Shown here: positions 52,651-62,040 of the stretch, in pieces
Numbering within the stretch: the stretch's first letter is position 1
Layout: each line of letters starts with the position of its first letter
Assembly: GCA_036557285.1 (NCBI GenBank)
Contig: DATBHW010000018.1
Span: forward strand, 36,840 to 100,839
Length of the DNA stretch: 64,000 nucleotides
Origin: Ktedonobacterales bacterium
Lineage (GTDB): Bacteria > Chloroflexota > Ktedonobacteria > Ktedonobacterales > DATBGS01
Reading direction: 5' to 3'
Notes under the pieces: generated by a model
Told to the model about the DNA's origin: nothing
The model's input: the letters and a program-made list of their open reading frames with translations, nothing else
Databases searched by the model: none
Translations under genes and position numbers: made by a program

Positions 52651-52818
52651 TTAGAAGTTGGGGCCAATGATACCGGGGCCTGGAGGGTATGCGGCTGGGG
52701 CGTCGGGGACTTTGATGCCGCCGCCGACCACCTGCTCCAACTGCTCGTCGGTCAGTTCCACCTGTGCGACGGGCTGCTCGTCTTGCTTGTTCTCAGTCTT
52801 CTGGTTTTCGTTCGCCAT
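52651..52818 (-). CDS. double-glycine, proline-rich precursor peptide 1
   Basis: A 55-residue peptide whose leader is nearly the same as in the second copy (MANENQKTENKQDEQ, VELTDEQLEQVVGG). The core after Gly-Gly is GIKVPDAPAAYPPGPGIIGP followed by NF; both cores share AA(Y/F)PPGP.II.PNF. GAGG stands seven bases before the ATG at 52818. First gene of the leftward export cassette 52818-49105, divergent from the regulator at 53105. Confidence 0.85.
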   Translation of the reverse strand: MANENQKTENKQDEQPVAQVELTDEQLEQVVGGGIKVPDAPAAYPPGPGIIGPNF

Positions 52819-52950
52819 GTTGTGTCCTCTTTCTGATGTGCTTACATCGTTTTGTCACTTTTGTCCGCTGTGGGTGCTTCTCATGAAGTCCTCCTCATCG
52901 CGTCTGAGAAGAGTATGCCTGATGCTGGGCGCAAAGAACATGCGCAATGA

Positions 52951-52984
52951 ACGCAATCAGCTACGCAATCAGCTACGCAATGCT
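52951..52984. repeat. 12-bp tandem repeat in the divergent promoter region
   Basis: ACGCAATCAGCT occurs twice in tandem, then ACGCAATGCT. It lies between the precursor peptides (leftward) and the XRE-ATPase regulator (rightward), so it may be an operator. Confidence 0.4.
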
Positions 52985-53104
52985 AACCTGCACGACTTGC
53001 AGACGGCGTGAACAGATGCTATGATCGCACCAGGCGCGCGTGACGCCTGCCTGGGCAGGAGGCGAAGCCGCATGTCGAGCCAGGCGCGCAGAGGGAGACC
53101 AGAG

Positions 53105-56065
53105 ATGGCTGCCGTTCCATCGCTGACCTTTGGGGTACTGCTCAAGCGTTATCGGCTGGCTGCCGGTCTGACCCAGGAGGAACTCGCTGCCGAGGCTGGG
53201 CTAAGTCTTCGGGGCATCGCAGACCTGGAGCGTGGCGCCAGAACCCAGCCACGCAAAGAGACCGTGCAATTGCTTGCGGACGCTTTGCACCTCTCGCCCC
53301 AGGAACGCGCCCAGTTAGAGGCTGCGGCACGGGGGCGCGCCACCTCGACTAGCCCACTTCCCAACACAAGCCTCCAACCGTCCTCCCAGTTCATGTCTGC
53401 TGCTCCGCTGGTGGGGCGCACAGAGGAACTCGCCCTGCTGGACCAGGTGCTGACGGCTGGCCCCCCGGTGCTGCTGTTGGCGGGCGAGCCAGGCATGGGC
53501 AAATCCCGGCTGTTGCAGGAAGGCATGGAGCGATCCGAGGCAGCAGGCTGGACTGTAGTCGCAGGCGGCTGCCACCGAAGAAACGGTCAGGACCCGTATG
53601 CACCCCTGGTCGCCGCGTTGGCAAACTCGCTACGCCGCCAGGCAGCCGCCCAGCAGCGTCTGAACCTGGAGGGTTGTGCCTGGCTGGTTCGTCTGCTGCC
53701 CGAGTTGTTGGAGAGCCAGGTGCTCGCGGCGCCCGCCTGGACGTTGCCGCCAGAGCAGGAGCGTCGCTTGATGTTTAGCGCCGTAGCGCGCTATCTGGCG
53801 AATGTGGCTGGCCCGGCTGGGACGCTCCTGGTGCTGGATGATCTGCACTGGGCTGGGACCGACGCCCTCGATCTGCTCCAGGCGCTGGTGCGTACCCCAC
53901 CGGAGCGCCCGCTGCGCATCCTGGGAGCCTATCGCGACACCGACATTAGTCCCCAGGATCCCCTCGCGCACCTGGCCGCTGATCTGGCGCGCGAAGGGCG
54001 CGCCCATCGTGCCTTGCTCTCTCCCCTGTCTGGGGAAGAAGCCACTGACTTGTTGGTGGAACTGCTCCCCGAGGAGGCAGCAGGAGATTCCACGCTGCTC
54101 CAGCACCTACTGGAACGAGCCGGAGGCGTGCCCCTCTTCCTGGTGAGTTGTATCCAGGCGCTCTCTACCGGCCAGTTGACCTGGAATGGCAGCAGCCACG
54201 TGCCCTGGACACTGCGAGAGGCCATTCTGCAGCGGGTGGTTGCCTTGCCGGAGTCCGCCCAACAACTCCTCCAATTGGCGGCGGTGGTTGGGCGCAGCGT
54301 GCCGCGCCGCCTGCTGCTCAGGGTGGCGGCGCAGGCTGACCAAACAGAGGAGGCGTTGCTGGAGGCCCTGGAAGCCTGTGGACGGGTGCGCCTGCTGGTG
54401 GAGACCAACGAAGATACTTACCAGGTGACGCACGATCTGATCCGCGAGGTGCTCTTGACGGACCTGGGGGCGGCTCGGCGGGCGCAGCTGCATCGGCGGG
54501 TAGCCGAGGCGCTGGAGCAGGGGCCAGGCGTGCCAGCCATTGAGGTGCTGGCGTATCACTATGCGCGCAGCAGCGAGATGGAAAAGGCGGTGCTCTATTT
54601 GGAGCGAGCAGGGGATGCGGCACGGGCGCGGTACGCGCATGCGGAGGCCGCCGAGGCCTATCGTGAGGTTGCAACCAAGTTGGACACTTTAGGGCGGGTG
54701 GTGGAGGCCGCGCGGGTCCGGGAGAACCTTGGGGAGGTACTGGGCCTCCTGGGCCGTTACGACCAGGCGCTGGCGGTCCTGGAACAAGCGGTAGAGGTAT
54801 ATCAGTCCGTAAAAGATCTGGAGGGAGAACTACGAACACTTGCCAGGATTGGAACCACACACCGCTGGTATGGGACACCGGCAGAGGGGCTGAAACGGCT
54901 CCAGCCAAAAATTGATCAGCTTTCTGCCCTGGGCGCCGTGCGGGGAGCGGCGGCTTTCTATGTGTCGCTCGCTCGGCTCTACGGTGGCATCGATCAGTAT
55001 CACGAGATGGTTGCTGCTGCCAGGCAAGGGGCAAATCTTGCTCGCGCCTTTGGAGACATCCAGACGATGCTCGTTGCCCAGGAGCGGCTCGGCACGGCAC
55101 TCAGCTTAGTGGGAGAGCTGTTGGAGTCGTACCAGGTACTGGCTGAAGAGGTGCTCCCTGCGGCTGAGACTAGCAGTGATGCGTCTACGCTCATCAACGC
55201 GCTCGCGGACGTAAGTGTGGTCTACGCCCAATGGGGTGACTATACCCAGGAACAACACTACATCGAGCGCGCCTTTCAACTTGCGGAACGCCTGGGAGAC
55301 CCGAGAATCCTCCTATTTCTGACGCATCGCCTTGGCATCATTGCCTTTGCTCGCGGCGAGTGGAAGCGCGCACGAAATCTTTTTGAGCAGGCAGCCACGG
55401 GGGCACGCGAAAGAGGTCGCTTCACAGGCGACACCTATCCCCTCTATGGATTGGGCCTGTTGTGCCTGGCTGAAGGCAATGAGGAAGCAGCCTCCAGCTA
55501 TTTTGAGGAAGCACGCCTGGCTGAGCAAAGCAGCCACCACCGCGTGCTGCATTGGATGCAAGCGGCACTAGCCGAGCGCGATCTCCTTTCGGGTCAGCCC
55601 GAAGCTGCTTGCGCGCGGATCAGCCCCCTCCTTGACCTTGCCAGTCGAAATACCGGCTATATCAGAGAGTTTCTTCCGCTCCTCGCCTGGGCCTACCTGG
55701 AGATGGGCGAAGAGACCAGAGCGCAGATGCTGCTGACAGAACTCATTGCAGAAACACGGGAGGCGCGGATGCGCCCGGCGCTCATGGAAGCCCTCCGTGT
55801 CCAGGCGCTCGCATTCAGCAAGGAACACCGCTGGGAGGAGGCAGAGCAGCCCTTGCTGGAGGCGTTGACCCTCAGTCGGGAACTGCCCGCGCCGTATGCT
55901 GAAGCCAAAACGCTTTATCTCTTGGGGCAGGTCTCTCTCCAGCGGGGAGAACCTGAACTGGCTCGTGAGCATTTCAGCAATGCACAGGCCATTCTGCATG
56001 AACTGGGCGAACGCTTCTACGCCAGGCGGGTAGAGCAATCCCTTGAAGAGAGTGCACGCCTGTGA
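53105..56065 (+). CDS. XRE-HTH / AAA-type ATPase / TPR transcription regulator
   Basis: A 986-residue regulator. An XRE helix-turn-helix (residues 8-65; [21 protein letters not shown]) is followed by a STAND-like ATPase (from about 110; Walker [14 protein letters not shown], Walker [13 protein letters not shown]) and about 450 residues of TPR-like repeats. Such proteins switch by ATP-dependent oligomerisation after binding a signal to the TPRs. It diverges from the peptide-export cassette and is the obvious candidate regulator of it. GGGAG stands seven bases before the ATG at 53105; an ATG at 53072 with AGGAGG is also possible. Confidence 0.85.
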   Translation: MAAVPSLTFGVLLKRYRLAAGLTQEELAAEAGLSLRGIADLERGARTQPRKETVQLLADALHLSPQERAQLEAAARGRATSTSPLPNTSLQPSSQFMSAAPLVGRTEELALLDQVLTAGPPVLLLAGEPGMGKSRLLQEGMERSEAAGWTVVAGGCHRRNGQDPYAPLVAALANSLRRQAAAQQRLNLEGCAWLVRLLPELLESQVLAAPAWTLPPEQERRLMFSAVARYLANVAGPAGTLLVLDDLHWAGTDALDLLQALVRTPPERPLRILGAYRDTDISPQDPLAHLAADLAREGRAHRALLSPLSGEEATDLLVELLPEEAAGDSTLLQHLLERAGGVPLFLVSCIQALSTGQLTWNGSSHVPWTLREAILQRVVALPESAQQLLQLAAVVGRSVPRRLLLRVAAQADQTEEALLEALEACGRVRLLVETNEDTYQVTHDLIREVLLTDLGAARRAQLHRRVAEALEQGPGVPAIEVLAYHYARSSEMEKAVLYLERAGDAARARYAHAEAAEAYREVATKLDTLGRVVEAARVRENLGEVLGLLGRYDQALAVLEQAVEVYQSVKDLEGELRTLARIGTTHRWYGTPAEGLKRLQPKIDQLSALGAVRGAAAFYVSLARLYGGIDQYHEMVAAARQGANLARAFGDIQTMLVAQERLGTALSLVGELLESYQVLAEEVLPAAETSSDASTLINALADVSVVYAQWGDYTQEQHYIERAFQLAERLGDPRILLFLTHRLGIIAFARGEWKRARNLFEQAATGARERGRFTGDTYPLYGLGLLCLAEGNEEAASSYFEEARLAEQSSHHRVLHWMQAALAERDLLSGQPEAACARISPLLDLASRNTGYIREFLPLLAWAYLEMGEETRAQMLLTELIAETREARMRPALMEALRVQALAFSKEHRWEEAEQPLLEALTLSRELPAPYAEAKTLYLLGQVSLQRGEPELAREHFSNAQAILHELGERFYARRVEQSLEESARL

Positions 56066-56084
56066 GGGGTATTGGGAGAATAGC

Positions 56085-56603
56085 ATGAGTGTGGGCGAAT
56101 CATGGCTCTTGCTAACCAAGCTGGCGCCACCACCAGTCAGATCGGATTGTGTGAAACGCGAGCGACTGTTTGAGCGGCTGGATGCAGGCATTGCCCGGCG
56201 GCTGACGCTGGTCTCCACTCCGGCGGGATTCGGCAAAACGACGCTTCTGAGTTCCTGATATGCCGCTCGTGCAGACGTTCCCACATCTCCGCAAGAGCTA
56301 GCCCTTGCCTGGCTCTCGCTCGAAAGCGCCGAGAATGACCCGGCCCGCTTCTGGGGGTACGTCTTGCGCGCCTTGCAAAAGGCACACGAGAGCAGCGATG
56401 GCCGAACCCTGGCTCAAGCCGCGCTGGGCGCCCTGTGGGCGCCCAGCGAACGCATTCTTCCCATTCCTGGCTTCAAGACTGTGGCACAGGTGCAAGAAAA
56501 CGTGGGTGCGCTCCAGTATGGGCCTTTGAGTCAAGAGCAAATGCAGGCCATCGCTGACCTGGTGGCATCCTCTTTGTCGGAGGACAAAGCTCAGCCTTTC
56601 TGA
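56085..56603 (+). pseudogene. chimeric relic: MalT-like N terminus joined to aldo/keto reductase C terminus
   Basis: The frame starts like a MalT/LuxR-type STAND regulator ([39 protein letters not shown] with Walker A). It is stopped by TGA at 56256-56258 where family members carry Trp, then continues in frame (YAARADVP..LAWLSLE.ENDPARFW.Y). From about 56410 it reads LGALWAPSERILPIPGFKTV, then AQVQENVGALQYGPLSQEQM, the C terminus of aldo/keto reductases, to a TGA at 56601. Two unrelated gene ends are fused and interrupted. Confidence 0.75.
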
Positions 56604-56743
56604 TAGACACTCGTCAGCGGGTTCGCAAGCTATGAGCGAACCTGCTCGAAACACCATCCTGGACAATCCAAAGCGAGGTACACATGCTTGATCTGACTCA
56701 AAAGAGAGACGCGCATATTGACCACCGCCTGTGAGAAGACATC

Positions 56744-57109
56744 ATGATCTGGCTGGGGAGCGTGCGGCCTGATGGACGCCCCCATCTGGTGGCGGTCTGG
56801 TTCCTCTGGACCGGCAAAGACCTGCTCATCTTCAGCAAACCCAACCAGCAGAAGATTCGCAACCTGCGCCAGAAGCCGCGCGTGATCCTGGCCCTGGATA
56901 ATACCAACCAGGGAGCCGATCCCATCACGCTGGAGGGCGAGGCGGAACTGCTGGATGACCCCGAGGTGAACACCACCCTGCCCGATTACGTGGCAAAGTA
57001 TGGGGCGCGCATCAAGCGCATCGGCTACACCCCTGAGACGATGGCGAACGTCTACAGCCAGGCGATCTGCATCACGCCCACCAGGTTCTATAACGCCCCA
57101 ACGGGGTGA
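56744..57109 (+). CDS. PPOX-class F420/FMN-dependent protein, with disrupted N terminus
   Basis: A 121-residue split-barrel protein (IMIWLGSVRPDGRPHLVAVW, IFSKPNQQKIRNLRQKPRVILAL, a C-terminal PTRFYNA). The likely original start is ATG 56684 with GAGG upstream: it reads MLDLTQKRDAHIDHRL, then TGA at 56732 where an Arg codon (CGA) would continue the family's sequence. Translation may now start at 56744, keeping the barrel, or the gene may be inactive. Family members reduce or oxidise small molecules with F420 or FMN. Confidence 0.7.
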   Translation: MIWLGSVRPDGRPHLVAVWFLWTGKDLLIFSKPNQQKIRNLRQKPRVILALDNTNQGADPITLEGEAELLDDPEVNTTLPDYVAKYGARIKRIGYTPETMANVYSQAICITPTRFYNAPTG

Positions 57110-57169
57110 TTCGGTCTTTTCGGGAAATGTATACGCTAAGAGCTGCTCAGGCAGACACCCAGCGTTTCC

Positions 57170-57814
57170 TCATCCTAATCCCGCCTCTCTGGCGCGGAGG
57201 ATGGCGTGCGCGCGGTCGGCCACTTGCAGCTTGCTGAAGATATTGGAGACATAGTTACGCACGGTACTATGGCTCAGGACAAGCCGGTTGGCAATCTCGT
57301 GGTTGCGGTGGCCCTGCGCAATCAGCACAAGGATTTCGCGCTCGCGCTCGGTCAGTTCGGGGAATACCTGCGGCGGCACGGGTGGCTTAGGCGCGGCGAA
57401 AAAGTCGAGCAACCGGGTGGCAATCGCCGGGCTAAAGATGGCTTCGCCGCCGCCCACCGCGCGGATGGCGCGCAGCAACTCCGTTTTCTCGGTATCCTTG
57501 AGCACATAGCCGCGCGCCCCGGCCCGCATGGCAGTAAAGACAGAGGCATCATCCTCAAACATCGTGACCATCAGGATACGGATGTGCGGGCTGGTGTGCA
57601 GGATGCGGCGTGTAGCCTCGATGCCGTTCGTGCCTGGCATCTGAATATCCATCAGGATCACATCCGGCTGCAACGACGCTGCCAGGCTGATCGCCTCCTC
57701 ACCGGTCCTGGCCTCGCCCACGACCTCCACATCGGGCGTGGCACTCAGCAGCGCCTGAATGCCATGCCGGAAGAGCGGGTGATCGTCAGCAATCAGCACG
57801 CGCAATGGCTCCAT
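57170..57814 (-). CDS. NarL/FixJ-type (LuxR) response regulator
   Basis: A 214-residue regulator. Receiver domain: VLIADDHPLFRHGIQALL, phospho-acceptor Asp in DVILMDIQMPGTNGIE, and conserved Lys in GYVLKDTEK. C-terminal LuxR helix-turn-helix: LTEREREILVLIAQGHRNHEIANRLVLSHSTVRNYVSNIFSKL. Its start overlaps the sensor-kinase stop by 29 bases, so the two are coupled. AGGAGG stands before the ATG. Confidence 0.95.
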   Translation of the reverse strand: MEPLRVLIADDHPLFRHGIQALLSATPDVEVVGEARTGEEAISLAASLQPDVILMDIQMPGTNGIEATRRILHTSPHIRILMVTMFEDDASVFTAMRAGARGYVLKDTEKTELLRAIRAVGGGEAIFSPAIATRLLDFFAAPKPPVPPQVFPELTEREREILVLIAQGHRNHEIANRLVLSHSTVRNYVSNIFSKLQVADRAHAILRAREAGLG

Positions 57815-59987
57815 CGGCTTCCTCCTGTCGGTGTGAGTGCATGGGCAACCGGGCACAGACGCGCGTTCCGCCTTCGGCAGCACGTTCAATCACACAGGAG
57901 CCACCCAATTCTGCCGCCCGCTCGCGCATGGAGAGCAATCCTACCCCCGCCTGGCGTTCTGCTGAGAAGCCCACGCCATCGTCACTCACCGCAATGTGCA
58001 AGGCATCCTCCAGAGACAGCCGGACGGTGCAGGTATGGGCCTGAGCATGGCGCACGACATTGGTCAGCGCCTCCTGCACAATGCGATAGGCCGCCACCTC
58101 CACCGCCGCAGGCAAAGGCGGCAGGCGATCAGGCGCCTCCACGTTGATGTGCAGACCCTCCCCGCGCTCAGCGGTGTGGCTCACCTGATCAGAGCGACTC
58201 TGTTGGCTGGCGCTCTCCCGAATCGCTGCCACCAGGCCAAGATCATCGAGCGCCGGTGGGCGCAGGGCATACACCAGACGGCGGATCTCGCCGACGGTGG
58301 AGCGAATATCGGTATAGAGGTCGTTGGAGAGGTGTATGGCTCCTGCTGGGTCGGTGGGTATCAGGTCGCTGATGGTGGTGGCTTTCAGGGCCAGGGCCGC
58401 CAGTGTGGGGCCAAGCCCGTCATGCAGATCGCGGCGCAGCCGCCGCCGCTCCTCCTCGCGCGCCGTGACCAGCCGTTCACGTGATCGTTGCAGATCATCC
58501 GTCAGGCGCACCGCATGCGCCGCCATCCCAATCTGGCGCGTCAATTCCTCCAGCAGCCGCCGGTCAGGCGGAGTGAACGGTTCACCAGGGCGGCGCGGCG
58601 AAAGCCTCAACTGGCCGATTATCTCCCCTTGATAGGCCAGGGGCAGGCAGAGAGGCGCTTCCACGGGCGAGCCAGAGGCCGCGGCCAGGCGGAACTCCTC
58701 GCCCACTTTCACGCTCACCGCCGTATAGGGCAGCTTGAGTGCCTGAGCGACGGTCTCGGTGATGGTTGGCAGCACCGCCTCTGGCGCCAGCGTCGCCTCC
58801 AGGCGCTGACCCAGACGGGAGATGACCATATACGGCTCGTCGCGCTGGCCGTACAACAGGTGGTTCACCCCCCGCTGGAGCCGCTCGCGCAGGGGATGGA
58901 AGAGCAGCGCCACCAGCCCAGCCGCGAGCAGCGAGAGCAGGAGGTTCCCCTGAACTTGTACCACTGTTCCCAGCCCGCTCACCACCAGGACATAGAAGCC
59001 GAGAACGCTGGCGGTGAGCAATCCGTAGACCAGCGAACGGTTAATGAGCAGATCAATGTCCCACAGCCGGTAGCGCAAGAGCGCGATACCGACGGAGAGC
59101 GGCAGGAAGAGAAAAGCGCCGAAGAGGATGAGGCCCCCCACGACCATTTCCCAGAGTATCCCCAAGGGAGTGGCCTGGTAGAGCGCCGGGACGAGCACAG
59201 GCAAGAGCGCCACAAACAGGAGGAAGGTCAGGACCAGCCCTGCCACGCCGAAGACCACCCACTTGGTCTGCTGGCGCTGGACTGGCCCCGACACGCGCCG
59301 ATAGCGATAGACCTGGGCGAAAACGCCAGCGCTCCACCCGACCGCCCACAGGAGCTGGCCGATCCAGGCGTCAGGGCCGGTGAAGAGGGGGGACAAGGCC
59401 CAAGCGAGCAGGAGGAGACCCCAGACGAGGGAAGGCAGCCGGGTCCAATGCGGCACAAAGCGCCCGTCAGGAAAGAGCAGGCAGAAGAACAGGAAGCCGA
59501 TCAGGTTGAAGGCTGTCACCCCCTGAACCGGCAGCCCCCACTCCGGGTGATTGACCACCAGGGCAGCCGTGACGCCGGTGGGCCAGACGCCCAGCGTCAG
59601 CAGGAAGAGCGAGACGAACAGCGCCAGCCCATCGTCTGACTTGCGCCACAGCAGCACGACGGCGACCACCACTGCGCCCAGGGCCACGAGCGCCGCCACC
59701 ACGACCCAGTAGATCGCGCGGAAGTCGGTGGAGAGGCCGAGCTGGGCCAGAGCCGCCCGGATGGCCGCAGGGGTCCAGCCATTGCCCAGGGCATCGTCGC
59801 CGGAGAGGTTGCGGATATGGTCATAGCGCGGCGGAAGACCCAGGACAAAGAGCAGCAGCGCCAGGCCCGCCAGCGCTGCCCAGGCCACCCGCGCCAGCAC
59901 CAGCCAGTCCCCACGCAAGCGCGTATCGGCAGTGCTCGTGGCGGGCGGGCGTTCCGCCAACGCAAGCGGAAGATGGAACCAGCGCAT
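57786..59987 (-). CDS. multi-helix sensor histidine kinase (HisKA_3 type)
   Basis: A 733-residue kinase. Eight to nine helices fill residues 30-370, with one outer loop after helix 1. A GAF-like domain (400-520) is followed by a HisKA_3 dimerisation domain (EERRRLRRDLHDGLGPTLAAL) and HATPase_c (VRHAQAHTC, SDDGVGFS, GVGLLSMRERAAELGG). It is partner of the NarL-type regulator at 57170. The membrane plan is ComP-like in a loose sense. AAAGGAG stands before the ATG at 59987. Confidence 0.92.
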   Translation of the reverse strand: MRWFHLPLALAERPPATSTADTRLRGDWLVLARVAWAALAGLALLLFVLGLPPRYDHIRNLSGDDALGNGWTPAAIRAALAQLGLSTDFRAIYWVVVAALVALGAVVVAVVLLWRKSDDGLALFVSLFLLTLGVWPTGVTAALVVNHPEWGLPVQGVTAFNLIGFLFFCLLFPDGRFVPHWTRLPSLVWGLLLLAWALSPLFTGPDAWIGQLLWAVGWSAGVFAQVYRYRRVSGPVQRQQTKWVVFGVAGLVLTFLLFVALLPVLVPALYQATPLGILWEMVVGGLILFGAFLFLPLSVGIALLRYRLWDIDLLINRSLVYGLLTASVLGFYVLVVSGLGTVVQVQGNLLLSLLAAGLVALLFHPLRERLQRGVNHLLYGQRDEPYMVISRLGQRLEATLAPEAVLPTITETVAQALKLPYTAVSVKVGEEFRLAAASGSPVEAPLCLPLAYQGEIIGQLRLSPRRPGEPFTPPDRRLLEELTRQIGMAAHAVRLTDDLQRSRERLVTAREEERRRLRRDLHDGLGPTLAALALKATTISDLIPTDPAGAIHLSNDLYTDIRSTVGEIRRLVYALRPPALDDLGLVAAIRESASQQSRSDQVSHTAERGEGLHINVEAPDRLPPLPAAVEVAAYRIVQEALTNVVRHAQAHTCTVRLSLEDALHIAVSDDGVGFSAERQAGVGLLSMRERAAELGGSCVIERAAEGGTRVCARLPMHSHRQEEADGAIARADC

Positions 59988-60497
59988 CGGTCGTCTCCTT
60001 TCAGGTTCATTCTGGCAGCGCACTCGCTCTGCAATGGAACAAGGCCGTGCTCAACCAAGCAGTCCGGGGGGTGCCACCGAGCCGACCCTCGGCTGCCGGT
60101 ACTGCGCTCCCCCTCATTCTAACATACGGCGTGCTCGCAGATCGCAGCGGCAGTGAGGCCGCGTGGGTCTCGATCCCAGCAGCACCCCACGTGATCGTGG
60201 GTACGCCCACTCGCCTTCCTCCTCGCCATTCCTCACCTGGCAGAGCAGACCATTCGTGAACATGAGATTGGTCTCGATCCTCCCGCAGGTCCAGCGGGTG
60301 CGCCTGGTCCAGCACCGTCACTGGCTGGTAGAACCCATCAAGCACAGGGTGAGCCAGGCGGGCGAGGCGGCTGAGGGTGGCTGCCTTGCCGCCCACCAGG
60401 GCAACGTCAAAGGATGTGGATCACCGAGCCAGAGCAAGGTCATGTGCTTGAAACGAGAGCGAACGGCCCTGGCTGCATGGCCTGCTACCCCTCACGC
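59988..60497. other. 510-base gap with a weak PEP-synthase-like relic
   Basis: On the reverse strand near 60300-60430 a frame reads VALVGGKAATLSRLARLAHP, similar to the N-terminal nucleotide-binding start of PEP synthase or pyruvate-phosphate dikinase (GGKaanLarL...lPVp.GF). The similarity ends within about 30 residues and no start or domain follows. Otherwise I see nothing coding. Confidence 0.25.
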
Positions 60498-60857
60498 CTA
60501 TTTCTTCGGAAAGAACGCAGACCGGGTCAGCAGCAAACCCACTGCCAGCACCCCCGCGCCGATCACATACCACACCCCGACCCCCCCTGCTGGGTCAAGG
60601 AGCATCACGCCCGCAAACGCGATCACCAGCACCCAGGAGGTGTACCAGGCCCAGGGTTCCCTCCTGCGGAAGGGGAGTGCCAGGACCAGCGTGGAATACA
60701 CGTTGAATGCCGCCCAGCCAAGAAACAGCACGCGCTCCTCCTGGTTGGCGATCATCAGGAAGAGGTGATTCAGGGCGGCTAAGGCCGAAATCAAGAGCAG
60801 AGTAATCCAGCCAATGGTGAATGTGGTGGTACGGGTAGCTACGGTTTGGGATGCCAT
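60498..60857 (-). CDS. small membrane protein (four helices)
   Basis: A 119-residue protein with four hydrophobic helices and short loops, ending in FFPKK. Not assigned to a known family. AGGAGG stands before the ATG. It lies between the kinase/regulator pair and another small membrane protein on the same strand, so the cluster may be co-regulated. Confidence 0.65.
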   Translation of the reverse strand: MASQTVATRTTTFTIGWITLLLISALAALNHLFLMIANQEERVLFLGWAAFNVYSTLVLALPFRRREPWAWYTSWVLVIAFAGVMLLDPAGGVGVWYVIGAGVLAVGLLLTRSAFFPKK

Positions 60858-60963
60858 GAGTGTTTCCTCCTGGTGCATGTCACGAACACATGAAGAGCCG
60901 ATGGTCATTTCTGCTGCCGCTACGAAAAGCAAGCGTAAACTCTTCAGCAACCTTGTTGCGCCT

Positions 60964-61578
60964 TTACGCCGTTGTTGTCTGCCCACGCGCGGGCGCTGCA
61001 ACGGGGTGGCGGAGCAGCCAGCCCAGCACAAGTCCGCTCATGATTCCGAAAACAACTCCGCTCGCTATCCCGGACACGAGGCCGAAGACGAGTTCGCTCT
61101 CCTTCAAACCCACGCCGGAGCTCGCGGCCACCCCTGCCGTGAAGGCAGCGAGAATGCTGACCGTACTGGCAAGCACCCACCAGCCCGCCCGCGCCACCTG
61201 CCGCCGCAGGAGCAGCCATTGCAGGATTCCAGGCACAAAGCCCAATGCAATCGTCGCAATCACCCCACCCAGGTTCTCGCCCAGCGGGCCTTGCAAGACC
61301 AACAGGCTCGCAGCCAGGAGATAGCCCCCAGCGGTGGCCGGGATCCACCAGCCCGCGCGCTCCAGCCATTGGCGCAGGACCAGCCATTGGCCGATCCCGG
61401 CCACCAGCCCCGAAGCGGTATTCCCAACCACATTCCCGCCGAGGTCTCCCAGGGCCCCAATGCAGGCCGAGATCACGACCCCGCCTACCGCCCCGCACAC
61501 GCTGGTAGCCACCACCCACTGGAGCCAGAAGCCCCAGCCGACTTGAGTCCGTTTCCTATTTACGGTTGCTGTTGCCAT
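60964..61578 (-). CDS. glycine-rich multi-helix membrane protein
   Basis: A 204-residue protein with five to six helices rich in Gly and Trp. GQWLVLRQWLERAGWWIPAT and LQWLLLRRQVARAGWWVLAS form an internal duplication: a helix end, a basic QWL.LR segment and AGWW. Such duplicated QWL(V/L)LR..RAGWW proteins occur in Chloroflexi and cyanobacteria without known function. GGAAGAAC precedes the ATG at 61578. Confidence 0.7.
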   Translation of the reverse strand: MATATVNRKRTQVGWGFWLQWVVATSVCGAVGGVVISACIGALGDLGGNVVGNTASGLVAGIGQWLVLRQWLERAGWWIPATAGGYLLAASLLVLQGPLGENLGGVIATIALGFVPGILQWLLLRRQVARAGWWVLASTVSILAAFTAGVAASSGVGLKESELVFGLVSGIASGVVFGIMSGLVLGWLLRHPVAAPARGQTTTA

Positions 61579-61682
61579 CACGGTTGTTCTTCCTTTCGCT
61601 TTGATTCCTCTAGAACGCTTGAGGCGCATCGCGCACATTGCCTATCGGGTGCATACCTCTGCGCTAAGCATAGCGGAGGAAG

Positions 61683-61780
61683 TGTCATCTGGTGATGGGA
61701 GCAGTGTCATAGGTTATGTCCTGATTTTGATGTGACAGGTGTCATCATTCGTGTCCTGTTTTCAGGGTGACATCTGTCCT
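61683..61780. promoter_or_regulatory. helically phased array of TGTC(A/C)T boxes
   Basis: TGTCAT or TGTCCT starts at 61683, 61705, 61717, 61740, 61752 and 61775. The steps are 22, 12, 23, 12 and 23 bases, all close to whole helical turns, so every box faces one side. TGACAT on the other strand occurs at 61768, and a TGACA-GG-TGTCA palindrome at 61733-61744. The layout resembles Pho-box or SARP direct repeats. It lies upstream of the gene at 61578 (leftward) and of the ABC-protein relic (rightward). Confidence 0.55.
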
Positions 61781-61839
61781 ATGCGCGTCCTCTGTTGGCG
61801 GAGACCGAGATCCCATCTAAGTAGCTAGACAGGCAGAGC

Positions 61840-62040
61840 GTGCAGAACCACTGCATCGTGGGGGTAGTAGGCCCGTTCACAAGCGCTGTAGCAGCAGCGG
61901 AGATGCCCATTGCCGCCAACGCCGGACTGGTGATGATCAGTCCAGACACCACCTACGCTGGTCTCACCTTGCGCCACTACTCCGAGATGGACGGCTGGAC
62001 CTTTGACCAACTGCATCCACCAGGCAAGCCGCTCACCTTT
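61840..62040 (+). pseudogene. relic of a branched-chain amino-acid-type ABC binding protein
   Basis: The frame reads CIVGVVGPFTSAVAAAEMPI, then AANAGLVMISPDTTYAGLTL, the ligand-cleft region of type-I periplasmic binding proteins (Peripla_BP_6). There is no lipoprotein signal, no N-terminal domain and no continuation after LTFLE. It runs directly into the integrase relic, so two decayed genes abut here. Confidence 0.65.

Noticed and set aside
57170..59987. NarL-type kinase/regulator pair as the missing ComP/ComA of the 12-kb locus
   Set aside because: 45 kb away with its own complete pair and its own membrane-protein neighbours; no evidence links it to the peptide.
60130..60200. T-arm-like GTCTCGATCCCAGC segment suggesting a tRNA
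   Set aside because: No acceptor stem or anticodon arm can be drawn around it.
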